Shown: piece by piece, positions 1-7,560 of the stretch
Layout of the letters: every line of letters begins with the position of its first letter
How positions within the stretch are numbered: the stretch's first letter is position 1
Source: Pseudoalteromonas tunicata
Lineage (GTDB): Bacteria > Pseudomonadota > Gammaproteobacteria > Enterobacterales > Alteromonadaceae
Assembly: GCF_002310815.1 (NCBI RefSeq)
Contig: NZ_CP011033.1
Coordinates: 620,001-684,000 of the forward strand
Length of the DNA: 64,000 nucleotides
Direction: 5' to 3'
Position numbers and translations under genes: made by a program
Notes under the pieces: generated by a model
The model's input: only the letters and a program-made list of their open reading frames with translations
Databases searched by the model: none
What the model was told of the DNA's origin: nothing

Positions 1-1835
1 GCAATTATGGTAGTTTATCGATTGACGCTGAGCTTACCGATTTAGGTATGCAACATCGTGATGAAATTGTAGCCATCATTATGCAGTATATTGATTTAAT
101 TAAAAAAGAAGGTGTGAACGATAAATATTTTAATGAAATTCGTACCTCATTAAATAATCAATTCCAATTCTTAGAAAAGGGTGATGAGTTTGGTTATGTA
201 TCAAACCTAGCCGACAGCATGCAAAAATATCCACTTAATAATGTTATTAATGCTGGTTTTTATTATGCAAAATTCGATAAAAATTCGGTTAATGCCGTAC
301 TTGAGCAACTGACTCCTGCTGCTTTAAAAGTGTGGTATATCAGCCAACAAGAGCAAACTGATAGTAAATTACATTTCTATGATGGCGAATATCGTTTAGC
401 AGACTTTACAGCGCAAGAAATTGCGGCTTGGCAACAGCCCACCCAAGTTGCATTAACTTTACCTGCGGTTAATCGCTTATTACCAGAAAATTTTGCGATT
501 AAAACAAATGCTGATACGGCCACTGAGCCGAAATTAGTGCTTGATGAAGCGGGAATTAAAATTTGGCAAGTCGCGAGTACAAACTTTGGCCACCAACCTA
601 AAGGCCTGTTAAAAGTTTATATTAACAGTGAGTTAGCAGAACGAGATGCTAAAGCTCAAGTATTATATTCGGTATGGGCCGATTTATATAACTTACAACA
701 AAGTGCGTTAAGTACTGAGGCAAGTATTGCAGGCATGAATTTAGGTGTCGCTGCTGCTAATGGCTTAACCTTCACCTTAAATGGTTTTACCGATAAACAA
801 GCCTTGTTATTAGAGCAAGGTCTAAAAACGCTTCAAGTTGCTGTGGATGAGCAAGGATTTGCTCAAGCGATCGACCGTTTTAGCCGTGATATAGCAAATG
901 AAGGTAAACAATTCCCTTACTATCAAGCCTTTGGTGAATTTAGCAAGGTTATTTCTAACGGTAGTTATTCAAATGATGCACTGTTAAATGCGGCAAAATC
1001 GTTAACTGCTGCTGATTTGAACGCATTTATGGCTCAAACGCTGCAACAAAATCAAATCCGTAGTTTTGTTTTTGGTAATTATGATCAAAACGATATCAAT
1101 CATATCGCGGCGCAGCTAAAAGCAATTATGCCAAGCGATCATAAAACGACCGCTTATAGTCGTGATAAAACATGGTTACCAAAAGCGGGTGAAGTCTACG
1201 TGATGAAAAAAGACATTGATGTTGCCGATGTCGCGATTGTTGATGTGGTTGTACACCCAGAGCCAGGTTATAAACAAAAAGCCCGCGCCAGTATTTTACA
1301 AAACCATTTCCGTACCGTGGCATTTGATAAATTGCGTACCGAAGAGCAGCTAGCGTATGCGGTAGGTGGTTTTGCTCGTCCAGTTGATGAGTTTGCGAGC
1401 TTAGGTTTGTTTATTCAAACACCAGTAAAAGGGCCAAAAGAAATGCAAGCACGTTTTGATGCATTCAAAAAAGAATACGTCAGCGAGCTTAACAAAGTCA
1501 CGGAAGAGACATTCCAACAGTTAAAAAATTCGACCTTGGTCGGCTTAAAAGAGCAACCAAAAAACCTAAGTGATGAATTATCGCCATTGTTAGGTGATTG
1601 GTATCGCGAAAATTTTGCCTTTGATAGCCGTGCAAAACTGATAGCAGAAGTTGAAAAAGTAACGCTTGCTGATATCAAGACGTTTTATGCCCAAACTATG
1701 GGGAATACAAACGCTGCCCGTATTAATATTCAATTGCGTGGTACTAAGTTTAAAGACACTGACTTTGCAGCAATAGCTGGTGAAATTAACATCAAAGATT
1801 TGGCGGATGCCAAAAGTAAAATGCAATACCAATAA
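1..1835 (+). CDS. M16 family zinc metallopeptidase (pitrilysin/insulinase type), C-terminal part
   Basis: The frame is open from nucleotide 3, so the start and the HxxEH zinc site lie upstream of the window; the first ATG visible (48) is internal. About 610 residues remain. The stretch LRTEEQLAYAV near nucleotide 1330 is the hallmark of the C-terminal half of protease III/insulysin-type M16A enzymes, which close over the substrate like a clamshell and cut oligopeptides. Family membership is read from this motif and the overall length; the precise member (PtrA-like or other) cannot be decided from the visible part. A strong terminator follows directly, so it is the last gene of its transcript. 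Confidence 0.85.
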   Translation, partial: NYGSLSIDAELTDLGMQHRDEIVAIIMQYIDLIKKEGVNDKYFNEIRTSLNNQFQFLEKGDEFGYVSNLADSMQKYPLNNVINAGFYYAKFDKNSVNAVLEQLTPAALKVWYISQQEQTDSKLHFYDGEYRLADFTAQEIAAWQQPTQVALTLPAVNRLLPENFAIKTNADTATEPKLVLDEAGIKIWQVASTNFGHQPKGLLKVYINSELAERDAKAQVLYSVWADLYNLQQSALSTEASIAGMNLGVAAANGLTFTLNGFTDKQALLLEQGLKTLQVAVDEQGFAQAIDRFSRDIANEGKQFPYYQAFGEFSKVISNGSYSNDALLNAAKSLTAADLNAFMAQTLQQNQIRSFVFGNYDQNDINHIAAQLKAIMPSDHKTTAYSRDKTWLPKAGEVYVMKKDIDVADVAIVDVVVHPEPGYKQKARASILQNHFRTVAFDKLRTEEQLAYAVGGFARPVDEFASLGLFIQTPVKGPKEMQARFDAFKKEYVSELNKVTEETFQQLKNSTLVGLKEQPKNLSDELSPLLGDWYRENFAFDSRAKLIAEVEKVTLADIKTFYAQTMGNTNAARINIQLRGTKFKDTDFAAIAGEINIKDLADAKSKMQYQ

Positions 1836-1860
1836 TCGGTTAGCATTGTTTTAATCTCGA

Positions 1861-1890
1861 TACAGGCAGCCAATTTAGCTGCCTGTATTT
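1861..1890 (+). terminator. Rho-independent terminator after the M16 peptidase
   Basis: Perfect 10-bp stem TACAGGCAGC / GCTGCCTGTA with a 7-nt loop, followed by a T-rich tract, 26 nt after the stop codon. Confidence 0.85.
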
Positions 1891-1928
1891 TATTTAAATT
1901 TCAGTTATGTTAAATAAGCTCAATACTT

Positions 1929-2118
1929 GAAGATAATCTATCTTAGGCAGCTATTTTCAACGCTAACGGTGTTGGATTAGCGTGCAAGAGATCAGCTATT
2001 GAGCCCCAATCCGCCTTTCAGCCTTACAACTCTCTGGCTAGAGATAAATAATTTAAATATATATTTTAATTCAATTGATTAGTGAATCTCTTATCCAAAA
2101 TTGAGGTTTAATAACTAG
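1929..2118 (+). repeat. Dispersed intergenic repeat, copy A
   Basis: This fills most of the 390-nt gap after the M16 gene. Two blocks (1935-1975 and 2064-2109) match, with scattered substitutions, the reverse complement of 21344-21386 and 21263-21306. Both copies keep a 6-bp inverted repeat, AGAGAT (2040-2045) and ATCTCT (2086-2091), around a variable AT-rich loop. Copy A carries roughly 50 extra bases between the blocks. No open frame or transposase is seen; it looks like a non-autonomous element or structured intergenic repeat. The alignment was done by eye. Confidence 0.6.
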
Positions 2119-2246
2119 CTGCCATTGTGTGAGCGTAATTTACCTCTATGTATTTGGATTAGAGCGATTCGGTATTTTTTCTTGAATTATACATTTGATT
2201 TTTAGTATGCTGATCTGCCATCACAATGATTTTGTTTAGGTATTTT

Positions 2247-2780
2247 ATGTCGGCCATTGTAATTAGCACAGCTCGCTTAAACATGCGTTTGATGCGCCTT
2301 GATGATGATGCGTTTGTGCTTCGCTTAGTTAATCAAAGCTCGTTTATTAATAACATTGGCGACAAAGGTGTACGAGATTTATTCTCTGCACGAGAGCATA
2401 TTCATAGTAGTTATCTAAATCAGTATGAAAAACTTGGCTTTGGTTTGTGGGTGGTGGAGCTTAAATCAAATCAGCAGCCTATTGGCGTATGTGGTCTGGT
2501 TAAACGCGATGCGCTGACTAGCCCTGATATTGGTTATGCATTTTTAGATGAGGCTGCAGGTAATGGCTATGCCACTGAAGCCGGACTTGCGGTTATGAAG
2601 TATGCAAAAAATCAGTTAGGAATTAAAAAAATCGTCGCGATTACTGCAACTGATAATACAGCTTCACAACGGGTATTAGTAAAGCTCGGGCTTGAATTTA
2701 AAAAACAGGTTTATTTACCGGGTTATCATGGTGCAAGTTGTTATTTTGAAGAATGTTCACATACGTTATTAAACAAATAG
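2247..2780 (+). CDS. GNAT family N-acetyltransferase (RimJ/RimL-like)
   Basis: A 177-residue single-domain acetyltransferase of the RimJ/RimL group, which transfers acetyl from acetyl-CoA to an amine. The pattern starts with TARLNMRLM, typical of the first beta strand, followed by GVCGLVKRD and GYAFLDEAAGNGYATEA. The last resembles the Q/R-x-x-G-x-G/A acetyl-CoA loop, here AGNGYA. It ends with DNTASQRVLVKLG, the usual final helix motif. I prefer ATG 2247 over ATG 2226 because TTTAGG sits about 8 nt upstream of 2247. The substrate is unknown. It stands alone between a repeat and a bidirectional terminator. Confidence 0.85.
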   Translation: MSAIVISTARLNMRLMRLDDDAFVLRLVNQSSFINNIGDKGVRDLFSAREHIHSSYLNQYEKLGFGLWVVELKSNQQPIGVCGLVKRDALTSPDIGYAFLDEAAGNGYATEAGLAVMKYAKNQLGIKKIVAITATDNTASQRVLVKLGLEFKKQVYLPGYHGASCYFEECSHTLLNK

Positions 2781-2784
2781 TATC

Positions 2785-2820
2785 AATAAAACTACCATTT
2801 AACTGAGCGGTAGTTTTATT
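2785..2820. terminator. Bidirectional terminator between GNAT gene and ppiB
   Basis: Perfect 12-bp inverted repeat AATAAAACTACC / GGTAGTTTTATT with a 12-nt loop, flanked by A and T runs, between two convergent genes. Confidence 0.85.
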
Positions 2821-2833
2821 TTATTACTTAAGC

Positions 2834-3331
2834 TTATTCGCTTTTTATCGTTACTTTTTCGACGATAATTGGCTCAAATGGCACATCTTCATGGCCTGCA
2901 ACTCGTGCGGTTCTTACTTTTTCAATTTGTTTGATGATGTCCATGCCCGCAATAACTTCACCAAAAACACAGTAACCCCAACCTGCATTGGTGGTTTTGC
3001 TGTGATCTAAAAAGTCGTTATCAGCTACATTAATAAAAAATTGTGCCGTTGCTGAGTGCGGAGCGTCGGTACGCGCCATGGCAATTGTGCCGAGTTTATT
3101 TTTTAAGCCTTTATTTGCTTCATTCACAATAGGAGCTTGGGTTGGTTTTTCTTTCATTTTGGCGGTAAAGCCACCACCTTGGATCATAAACCCTTTGATC
3201 ACACGATGGAAAATAGTACCTTCATAAAAGCCATCTTGGCAATATTGTAAAAAGTTTTTGGCAGTAACTGGCGTGGTTTCAAAATCAAGTTTGAATTCGA
3301 TATCACCTAAGTTTGTAGTAAAAATAATCAT
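2834..3331 (-). CDS. ppiB: Peptidyl-prolyl cis-trans isomerase B (cyclophilin)
   Basis: A 165-residue cytoplasmic cyclophilin that isomerises X-Pro peptide bonds. It aligns end to end with the E. coli PpiB pattern: [16 protein letters not shown] holds the catalytic Arg and the substrate groove, then [17 protein letters not shown] and [11 protein letters not shown]. The start at 3331 ([10 protein letters not shown]) is chosen because it gives the usual 164-165 residues. The open frame continues 19 codons upstream to 3388 but that extension has no cyclophilin character. No signal peptide is present. It lies 63 nt behind ogt on the same strand, so co-transcription is possible. Confidence 0.95.
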   Translation of the reverse strand: MIIFTTNLGDIEFKLDFETTPVTAKNFLQYCQDGFYEGTIFHRVIKGFMIQGGGFTAKMKEKPTQAPIVNEANKGLKNKLGTIAMARTDAPHSATAQFFINVADNDFLDHSKTTNAGWGYCVFGEVIAGMDIIKQIEKVRTARVAGHEDVPFEPIIVEKVTIKSE

Positions 3332-3394
3332 CTGGTTACTCTGTTCAAGATTGAATGGCGCCAAGTATACCGTGACTTGATCAGACAACCAGTT

Positions 3395-3934
3395 TTATTT
3401 TAAAAACTGGGTTTTTGTTTGACGTTGCCGTATGGTCGCTTCAAGTTGTTGTTTATTTTGCGCGGCATGGATTAAGAGCCCTTCGTGTTGTAGTAACCAC
3501 AATTTTCGTTCAATGCCTCCTGCATATCCGGTTAATTTTCCATTTGCCCCAATCACACGATGGCACGGTACAATTATGGTAAGGGGATTTCGACCATTGG
3601 CCCCCCCGACGGCGCGAACCGCTTTGGGGTTGTTGAGTTTGTGTGCCAGCTCACCATAACTGCAACTTTCACCAAAGCCAATTTGGCTTAGTTGTTGCCA
3701 TACAGTGCGTTGAAACACAGTGCCAATCGGTGCAAGCGGTAAATCAAACACGGTACGCTTTAGCGAAAAATATTCACTTAATTGGTTTTTACAGTTTTGG
3801 GTGAAGTGGTTGGCGTTAAGTGTTTGGCGTTCTGGCCCACAAAAAATAACATGTTGCAGCCCCTGCTGATTGGCAGCAATTTCCATTAAGCCAAGGGGGC
3901 TCTCGAAGTAATCACGCGCGAGAGTGGTTGTCAT
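3395..3934 (-). CDS. ogt: Methylated-DNA--protein-cysteine methyltransferase
   Basis: A 179-residue suicide repair protein that moves the methyl group from O6-methylguanine (or O4-methylthymine) onto its own cysteine. The active-site motif IIVPCHRVIG is intact. GTVFQRTVWQQL and the NPKAVRAVGGANGRNP helix-turn-helix and arginine-finger region precede it. The start at 3934 overlaps the stop of the upstream Ada-AlkA gene as TAATG, with GGAG about 11 nt before the ATG, which points to translational coupling. The C-terminus has about 20 residues beyond the usual end. Together with the upstream fusion it splits the classic Ada functions differently from E. coli. Confidence 0.93.
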   Translation of the reverse strand: MTTTLARDYFESPLGLMEIAANQQGLQHVIFCGPERQTLNANHFTQNCKNQLSEYFSLKRTVFDLPLAPIGTVFQRTVWQQLSQIGFGESCSYGELAHKLNNPKAVRAVGGANGRNPLTIIVPCHRVIGANGKLTGYAGGIERKLWLLQHEGLLIHAAQNKQQLEATIRQRQTKTQFLK

Positions 3935-5310
3935 TATAAGCGACTCCAAAGTTGAAACGTTAAATAGCTTTGCCAAGGTGAGGCTGCTTGTGGGGTGATG
4001 TTGCTACCTGATTGAATGAGCGCTTTTTTAACACCTAAATCGCCCCCTAAAAAAATATCAGGGTCGCTTAAGCCACGCATTTTGGCATAATCTGTGGTCC
4101 AAGGGCCAATTCCTTTTAGCGCTAGCCAGTGCTCACCCTGATCGGGGTTTAGATGAGTTAAATAATGATCTGCTAAGTTGCGTAGTGTTTGTTTACGAGA
4201 GCCCGGTATTTTTAAAAAGGTGAGTTCACTGCTCGCAATTGCGGCAGGGCTTGGAAACAAGCGTTTATCACCTAAGGGGTCGCCGAGTTCGTGTACTAAT
4301 TGTTGCACTAATTTTTTTGCGGCTGTCACTGATATTTGTTGGCCCAATACGGCACGAATACCCGCTTCAAACATGGTCCAAATTCCGGGTAATCGAATGC
4401 CCGATTGAATCGCAACGACGCCATTAAGGGCTGAAACTAAATCGGTTTCAATAGCGGTTAAATCTGCATCAAGATCAAATAAACGGCGTATATTATCAAC
4501 CACTGCACTTAAGTATGTCAGATCATCAATTTCGATATTGAGAGCAAACTGGTGCTTTTGTGGTAAATGCAAAAGGGTAAAATGACCTTTCGCACCAAGC
4601 CATTCAAAGGTGCGACCGTAACTTTGCTCATCAGCCCATTCAAGGCCTTCAATTAAGCGGGCGCGATAGAAGCTGAGCATTTTATCAACATCAAAAGGCG
4701 GGCGATACGATAAATGAAGCTGCAGTCCATTACTATTATTTGATTGTTTAGTTCTCATTTGGCTCGGTGTTAATTTAAGTTCATTAATAAAACAATCATT
4801 AAAGCGCCGAATGCTATTAAAGCCACTGGCTAATGCGATATGAGTGATACTTAAGTGTGTTTGATGCAGCAATTGTTTGGCGAATAAACATTGATGATAT
4901 AACGCATATTTTTTAGGCGAAAGGCCAAAATGCTGCTCAAACAACAGCCGTAAATAACGATCGCTAATACCTAAGCGCTCTGCCAATTGTACCATTGACC
5001 CTTGTTGTAAAGCGCCTTGTTGGATTAACTTAATGGCGCGATTGAGTGTGGTATTAACACCTCGCCACGCACTTGAGCCTGGCGCACTATCGGGTCTGCA
5101 GCGCAAACAAGGCCGAAAACCGGCTTGTGCGGCTTGCACTGCACTTTGATAATAACGGACATTGTGCTCTTTTGGCGGTGCAACTGGGCAAATAGGGCGG
5201 CAATAAATTTTTGTGGTAGTCACAGCGATAAAAAATTGCCCATCAAAACGTGGATCGCGGGCAAAACGCGCTTTTTGGCAAGTATCGGGATCTAAGTGTT
5301 TAACTATCAT
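3934..5310 (-). CDS. Ada N-domain / AraC HTH / AlkA glycosylase fusion (alkylation response)
   Basis: A 458-residue fusion. Residues about 1-80 form the Ada zinc domain with four cysteines (CRPICP and CLRCRPD); one of these takes methyl from methylphosphotriesters. Residues about 85-190 are an AraC-type helix-turn-helix. Residues about 195-458 are an AlkA-type 3-methyladenine DNA glycosylase: the helix-hairpin-helix LKGIGPWTTDYAKMRG is followed by DPDIFLGGDLGV, which holds the catalytic Asp. It should sense alkylation, activate transcription, and excise alkylated bases. The O6-methylguanine activity sits in the coupled downstream ogt. Such Ada-AlkA fusions are known in many bacteria. The first ATG at 5310 opens the zinc domain directly. 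Confidence 0.92.
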   Translation of the reverse strand: MIVKHLDPDTCQKARFARDPRFDGQFFIAVTTTKIYCRPICPVAPPKEHNVRYYQSAVQAAQAGFRPCLRCRPDSAPGSSAWRGVNTTLNRAIKLIQQGALQQGSMVQLAERLGISDRYLRLLFEQHFGLSPKKYALYHQCLFAKQLLHQTHLSITHIALASGFNSIRRFNDCFINELKLTPSQMRTKQSNNSNGLQLHLSYRPPFDVDKMLSFYRARLIEGLEWADEQSYGRTFEWLGAKGHFTLLHLPQKHQFALNIEIDDLTYLSAVVDNIRRLFDLDADLTAIETDLVSALNGVVAIQSGIRLPGIWTMFEAGIRAVLGQQISVTAAKKLVQQLVHELGDPLGDKRLFPSPAAIASSELTFLKIPGSRKQTLRNLADHYLTHLNPDQGEHWLALKGIGPWTTDYAKMRGLSDPDIFLGGDLGVKKALIQSGSNITPQAASPWQSYLTFQLWSRL

Positions 5311-5445
5311 AGCTCGAATTAATCATCTAGGTTCTAGCCCCACTATAAACCAGCTACTGCGAAACACTAGCCAGAAACGGCAGTGAAGCTTTGCGCTGCG
5401 TTTTATAACGGATATGCCGATTTCGATACACTCGTAGCAATCTGG

Positions 5446-5456
5446 ATGTGTCACAT
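5446..5456. promoter_or_regulatory. 11-bp dyad upstream of the exporter promoter (possible activator site)
   Basis: ATGTG-T-CACAT is a perfect inverted repeat centred about 88 nt before the predicted sigma-54 start site. Position and symmetry suit an enhancer-binding protein, possibly the regulator encoded at 10081, but the link is inference. Confidence 0.3.
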
Positions 5457-5511
5457 TCGGTACTTAGGCAGGCTGTATTTATTTATAACTTTAAAAAACA
5501 ATTAGTTATAA

Positions 5512-5528
5512 TTGGCTTGATGTTTGCT
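5512..5528 (+). promoter_or_regulatory. Sigma-54 promoter of the exporter operon
   Basis: TTGGCTTGATGTTTGCT matches the -24/-12 consensus YTGGCACGRNNNTTGCW with the required 12-bp offset between GG (5514-5515) and GC (5526-5527). It predicts transcription from about 5539. This makes the ATG at 5540 unusable and favours 5564 as the start of the adaptor gene. An NtrC-family activator is encoded just after the same operon. Confidence 0.7.
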
Positions 5529-5563
5529 CTATTCAACTTATGAGAGTAAATGAATGGTTTAGT

Positions 5564-6823
5564 ATGGATATTCAATTAGCAAAAAAATCATCAATTAATT
5601 TTAAAAAAATTGCAGTTGTCTTTATTGGTTGTGTTGTGGTGGCCAGTGCTTATGGTGCAAAACACTATTTATCAGATGCTAGTAGTTGGGTGGCACAAGA
5701 TAAAATTCGTATCGCAACGGTTGAGCAAGGAACGTTTGCAATTAATGTGCGCGGTTTGGGGAAATTGAAGACCGATCAGATTTATTTTGTTTCGACCCCT
5801 GTGCAAGGCAAAGTGAGCCAAATTTTACGTAAAGCCGGAAACATAGTGCAAGAGGGGGATATTATTGCGGTATTAACTAATCCGCAATTAAACGAAGCCT
5901 TAATACAAGCTCAAAGTTTATTAGCGAAAACCAATGCGCAAAATAAAGCTGATTTGGCTCAGTTAGGCGCCCAGTTACTCGATGTTGAGGCCAGTATTGT
6001 TGCAGCAGAACTTGATTACCAAGCCAATCAACTTGAGCTTGATGCACAAACAAAGCTTATCAGTACGGGTAATAGCACGGTATCCAAAATTGATTATCAA
6101 CGCACTGAATTTGCAGTAAAACGCAGTAAAAACAACTGGCTAATTCAGCAAAAACGCTTAATTAAACATCAAGAAAAAATTGACGCCCAAGCAGCAGCGC
6201 AACACGCAAATATTGATGCGCTGCAGGCTGATGTGATCCGCCATCAGCAGAATATTAATAACCTAGTGGTTAAAGCGCCGGTTGCAGGCATAGTGCAAGC
6301 TATGCCACTGGCGCTTGGTCAAGCATTAATGCAAAGTGATGAAATTGCCAAAATTGCCGATAGCACACGTTTATTAGCCGAGATACAAGTTGATGAATTA
6401 CAAGCCGGTTTAATTGAATTAGGCCAACACGTAACCCTTGATACCCGCCAATCGCAATTTAAAGGGAGTGTAAGTCGTATTGATCCTCGGGTGATTAATG
6501 GCCAAGTCACTATCGATGTTTTACCTGATGAAGCCTTACCAAGTGAAGCTCGCCCTGATTTATCTGTGGAGGGGGTGATAAGCATAGTTAGTGTGGCAAA
6601 TAGCTTGTTTATTCGCACCCCGCGAGATGCACGCGCTAATAAAACCAGCATGCAATTTTTAGTTGAACCCAACGGCCATTTAGCCAGTGCGACTGAGGTT
6701 GAGTTTGGTCGCATGTCGGTCAATCACATCGAAATTAAAAGCGGTTTAAGTGCTGGGCAAAAACTCATTATTTCAGATATTGCGCCATTTACGGCACACC
6801 AACAAATTTTGATCCATCAATAA
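5564..6823 (+). CDS. HlyD/MacA-type periplasmic adaptor of an ABC exporter
   Basis: A 419-residue membrane-fusion protein linking an inner-membrane ABC exporter to an outer-membrane channel. A single N-terminal membrane anchor (about residues 14-33) is followed by a lipoyl/barrel-sandwich half-motif (VSTPVQGKVSQIL), an alpha-helical hairpin rich in Gln, Ala and Leu (about 115-225), and the second lipoyl half (VVKAPVAGIVQAMPL). Beta-barrel and membrane-proximal domains follow. The start at 5564 is chosen because the sigma-54 promoter places the transcript start near 5539. It heads a three-gene exporter operon. The substrate is not evident; no peptide or polyketide biosynthesis genes are nearby. 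Confidence 0.88.
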   Translation: MDIQLAKKSSINFKKIAVVFIGCVVVASAYGAKHYLSDASSWVAQDKIRIATVEQGTFAINVRGLGKLKTDQIYFVSTPVQGKVSQILRKAGNIVQEGDIIAVLTNPQLNEALIQAQSLLAKTNAQNKADLAQLGAQLLDVEASIVAAELDYQANQLELDAQTKLISTGNSTVSKIDYQRTEFAVKRSKNNWLIQQKRLIKHQEKIDAQAAAQHANIDALQADVIRHQQNINNLVVKAPVAGIVQAMPLALGQALMQSDEIAKIADSTRLLAEIQVDELQAGLIELGQHVTLDTRQSQFKGSVSRIDPRVINGQVTIDVLPDEALPSEARPDLSVEGVISIVSVANSLFIRTPRDARANKTSMQFLVEPNGHLASATEVEFGRMSVNHIEIKSGLSAGQKLIISDIAPFTAHQQILIHQ

Positions 6824-6835
6824 GGATAACAGGAT

Positions 6836-7558
6836 ATGAAACACGTCATTCAATTAAACAATATTGCTAAAGCATTTATTTCCGATGAAATTCAAACACA
6901 TGCCCTACAAGGTATTAATTTAACGGTGGCAAAAGGCGAATATTTAGCCATTACAGGGCCATCTGGTTGTGGTAAGTCGACCTTATTATCAATATTGGGC
7001 CTATTAGATGTGCCAACAGAGGGTGAATACTGGCTCAGTGGTAATAATGTGGCTAATTTAGGGCGCGATCAGCGCGCTGATATTCGGGCGCAGCATTTAG
7101 GATTTGTTTTTCAATCATTTAATTTAATCAGTGACTTAACTGTGCTTGAAAATGTATTACTACCACTCACTTACCAACCGAACTTTGAGAAAAAAACCGC
7201 TATGCTCCAAGCCAAGCAGGCGCTTGAAGATGTCGATATGCAGCACCGGATGAATCACTTCCCATCTCAATTGTCTGGCGGACAACAACAGCGTGTTGCG
7301 ATTGCTCGGGCGTTAATTAATGCACCAGACTTAATTTTAGCCGATGAACCAACCGGAAATTTAGATTCAAAAAATGCCCAACTGGTCTTGGATTTATTTA
7401 AAAAGCTCAATCAGCAAGGTAAAACTATTTGTATGGTGACTCACGACCCGCGCTCTGCTGAGTCGGCCAGTCGGCAAATAGAATTATTTGATGGCACGAT
7501 TGTCAGTGATCGGACTGTGCAAAGTAAATCGTTTGCTGCTGCGGCGCTAGAGGTGTGA
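6836..7558 (+). CDS. ABC transporter ATP-binding protein (MacB/LolD type)
   Basis: A 240-residue ATPase with Walker [10 protein letters not shown] (about residues 41-49), Q-loop FVFQSFNLI, signature LSGGQQQR, Walker [14 protein letters not shown] and H-loop VTHDP. The sequence is of the MacB/LolD/FtsE mechanotransmission type, which powers FtsX-like permeases. It lies 12 nt after the adaptor gene and its stop codon is next to the start of the permease gene, so the three products form one exporter. Confidence 0.95.
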   Translation: MKHVIQLNNIAKAFISDEIQTHALQGINLTVAKGEYLAITGPSGCGKSTLLSILGLLDVPTEGEYWLSGNNVANLGRDQRADIRAQHLGFVFQSFNLISDLTVLENVLLPLTYQPNFEKKTAMLQAKQALEDVDMQHRMNHFPSQLSGGQQQRVAIARALINAPDLILADEPTGNLDSKNAQLVLDLFKKLNQQGKTICMVTHDPRSAESASRQIELFDGTIVSDRTVQSKSFAAAALEV

Positions 7559-7560
7559 TG

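Noticed and set aside
2226..2246. ATG 2226 as the GNAT start
   Set aside because: It adds seven hydrophobic residues before the conserved N-terminus, and the ribosome-site-like TTTAGG lies between 2226 and 2247.
5387..5398. GCGCAAAG-like sequence upstream of the Ada-AlkA gene as an Ada box
   Set aside because: The spacing to the only TATAGT-like -10 element is wrong and the match to the Ada box (AAT-N6-GCAA with AAAGCGCA) is partial.
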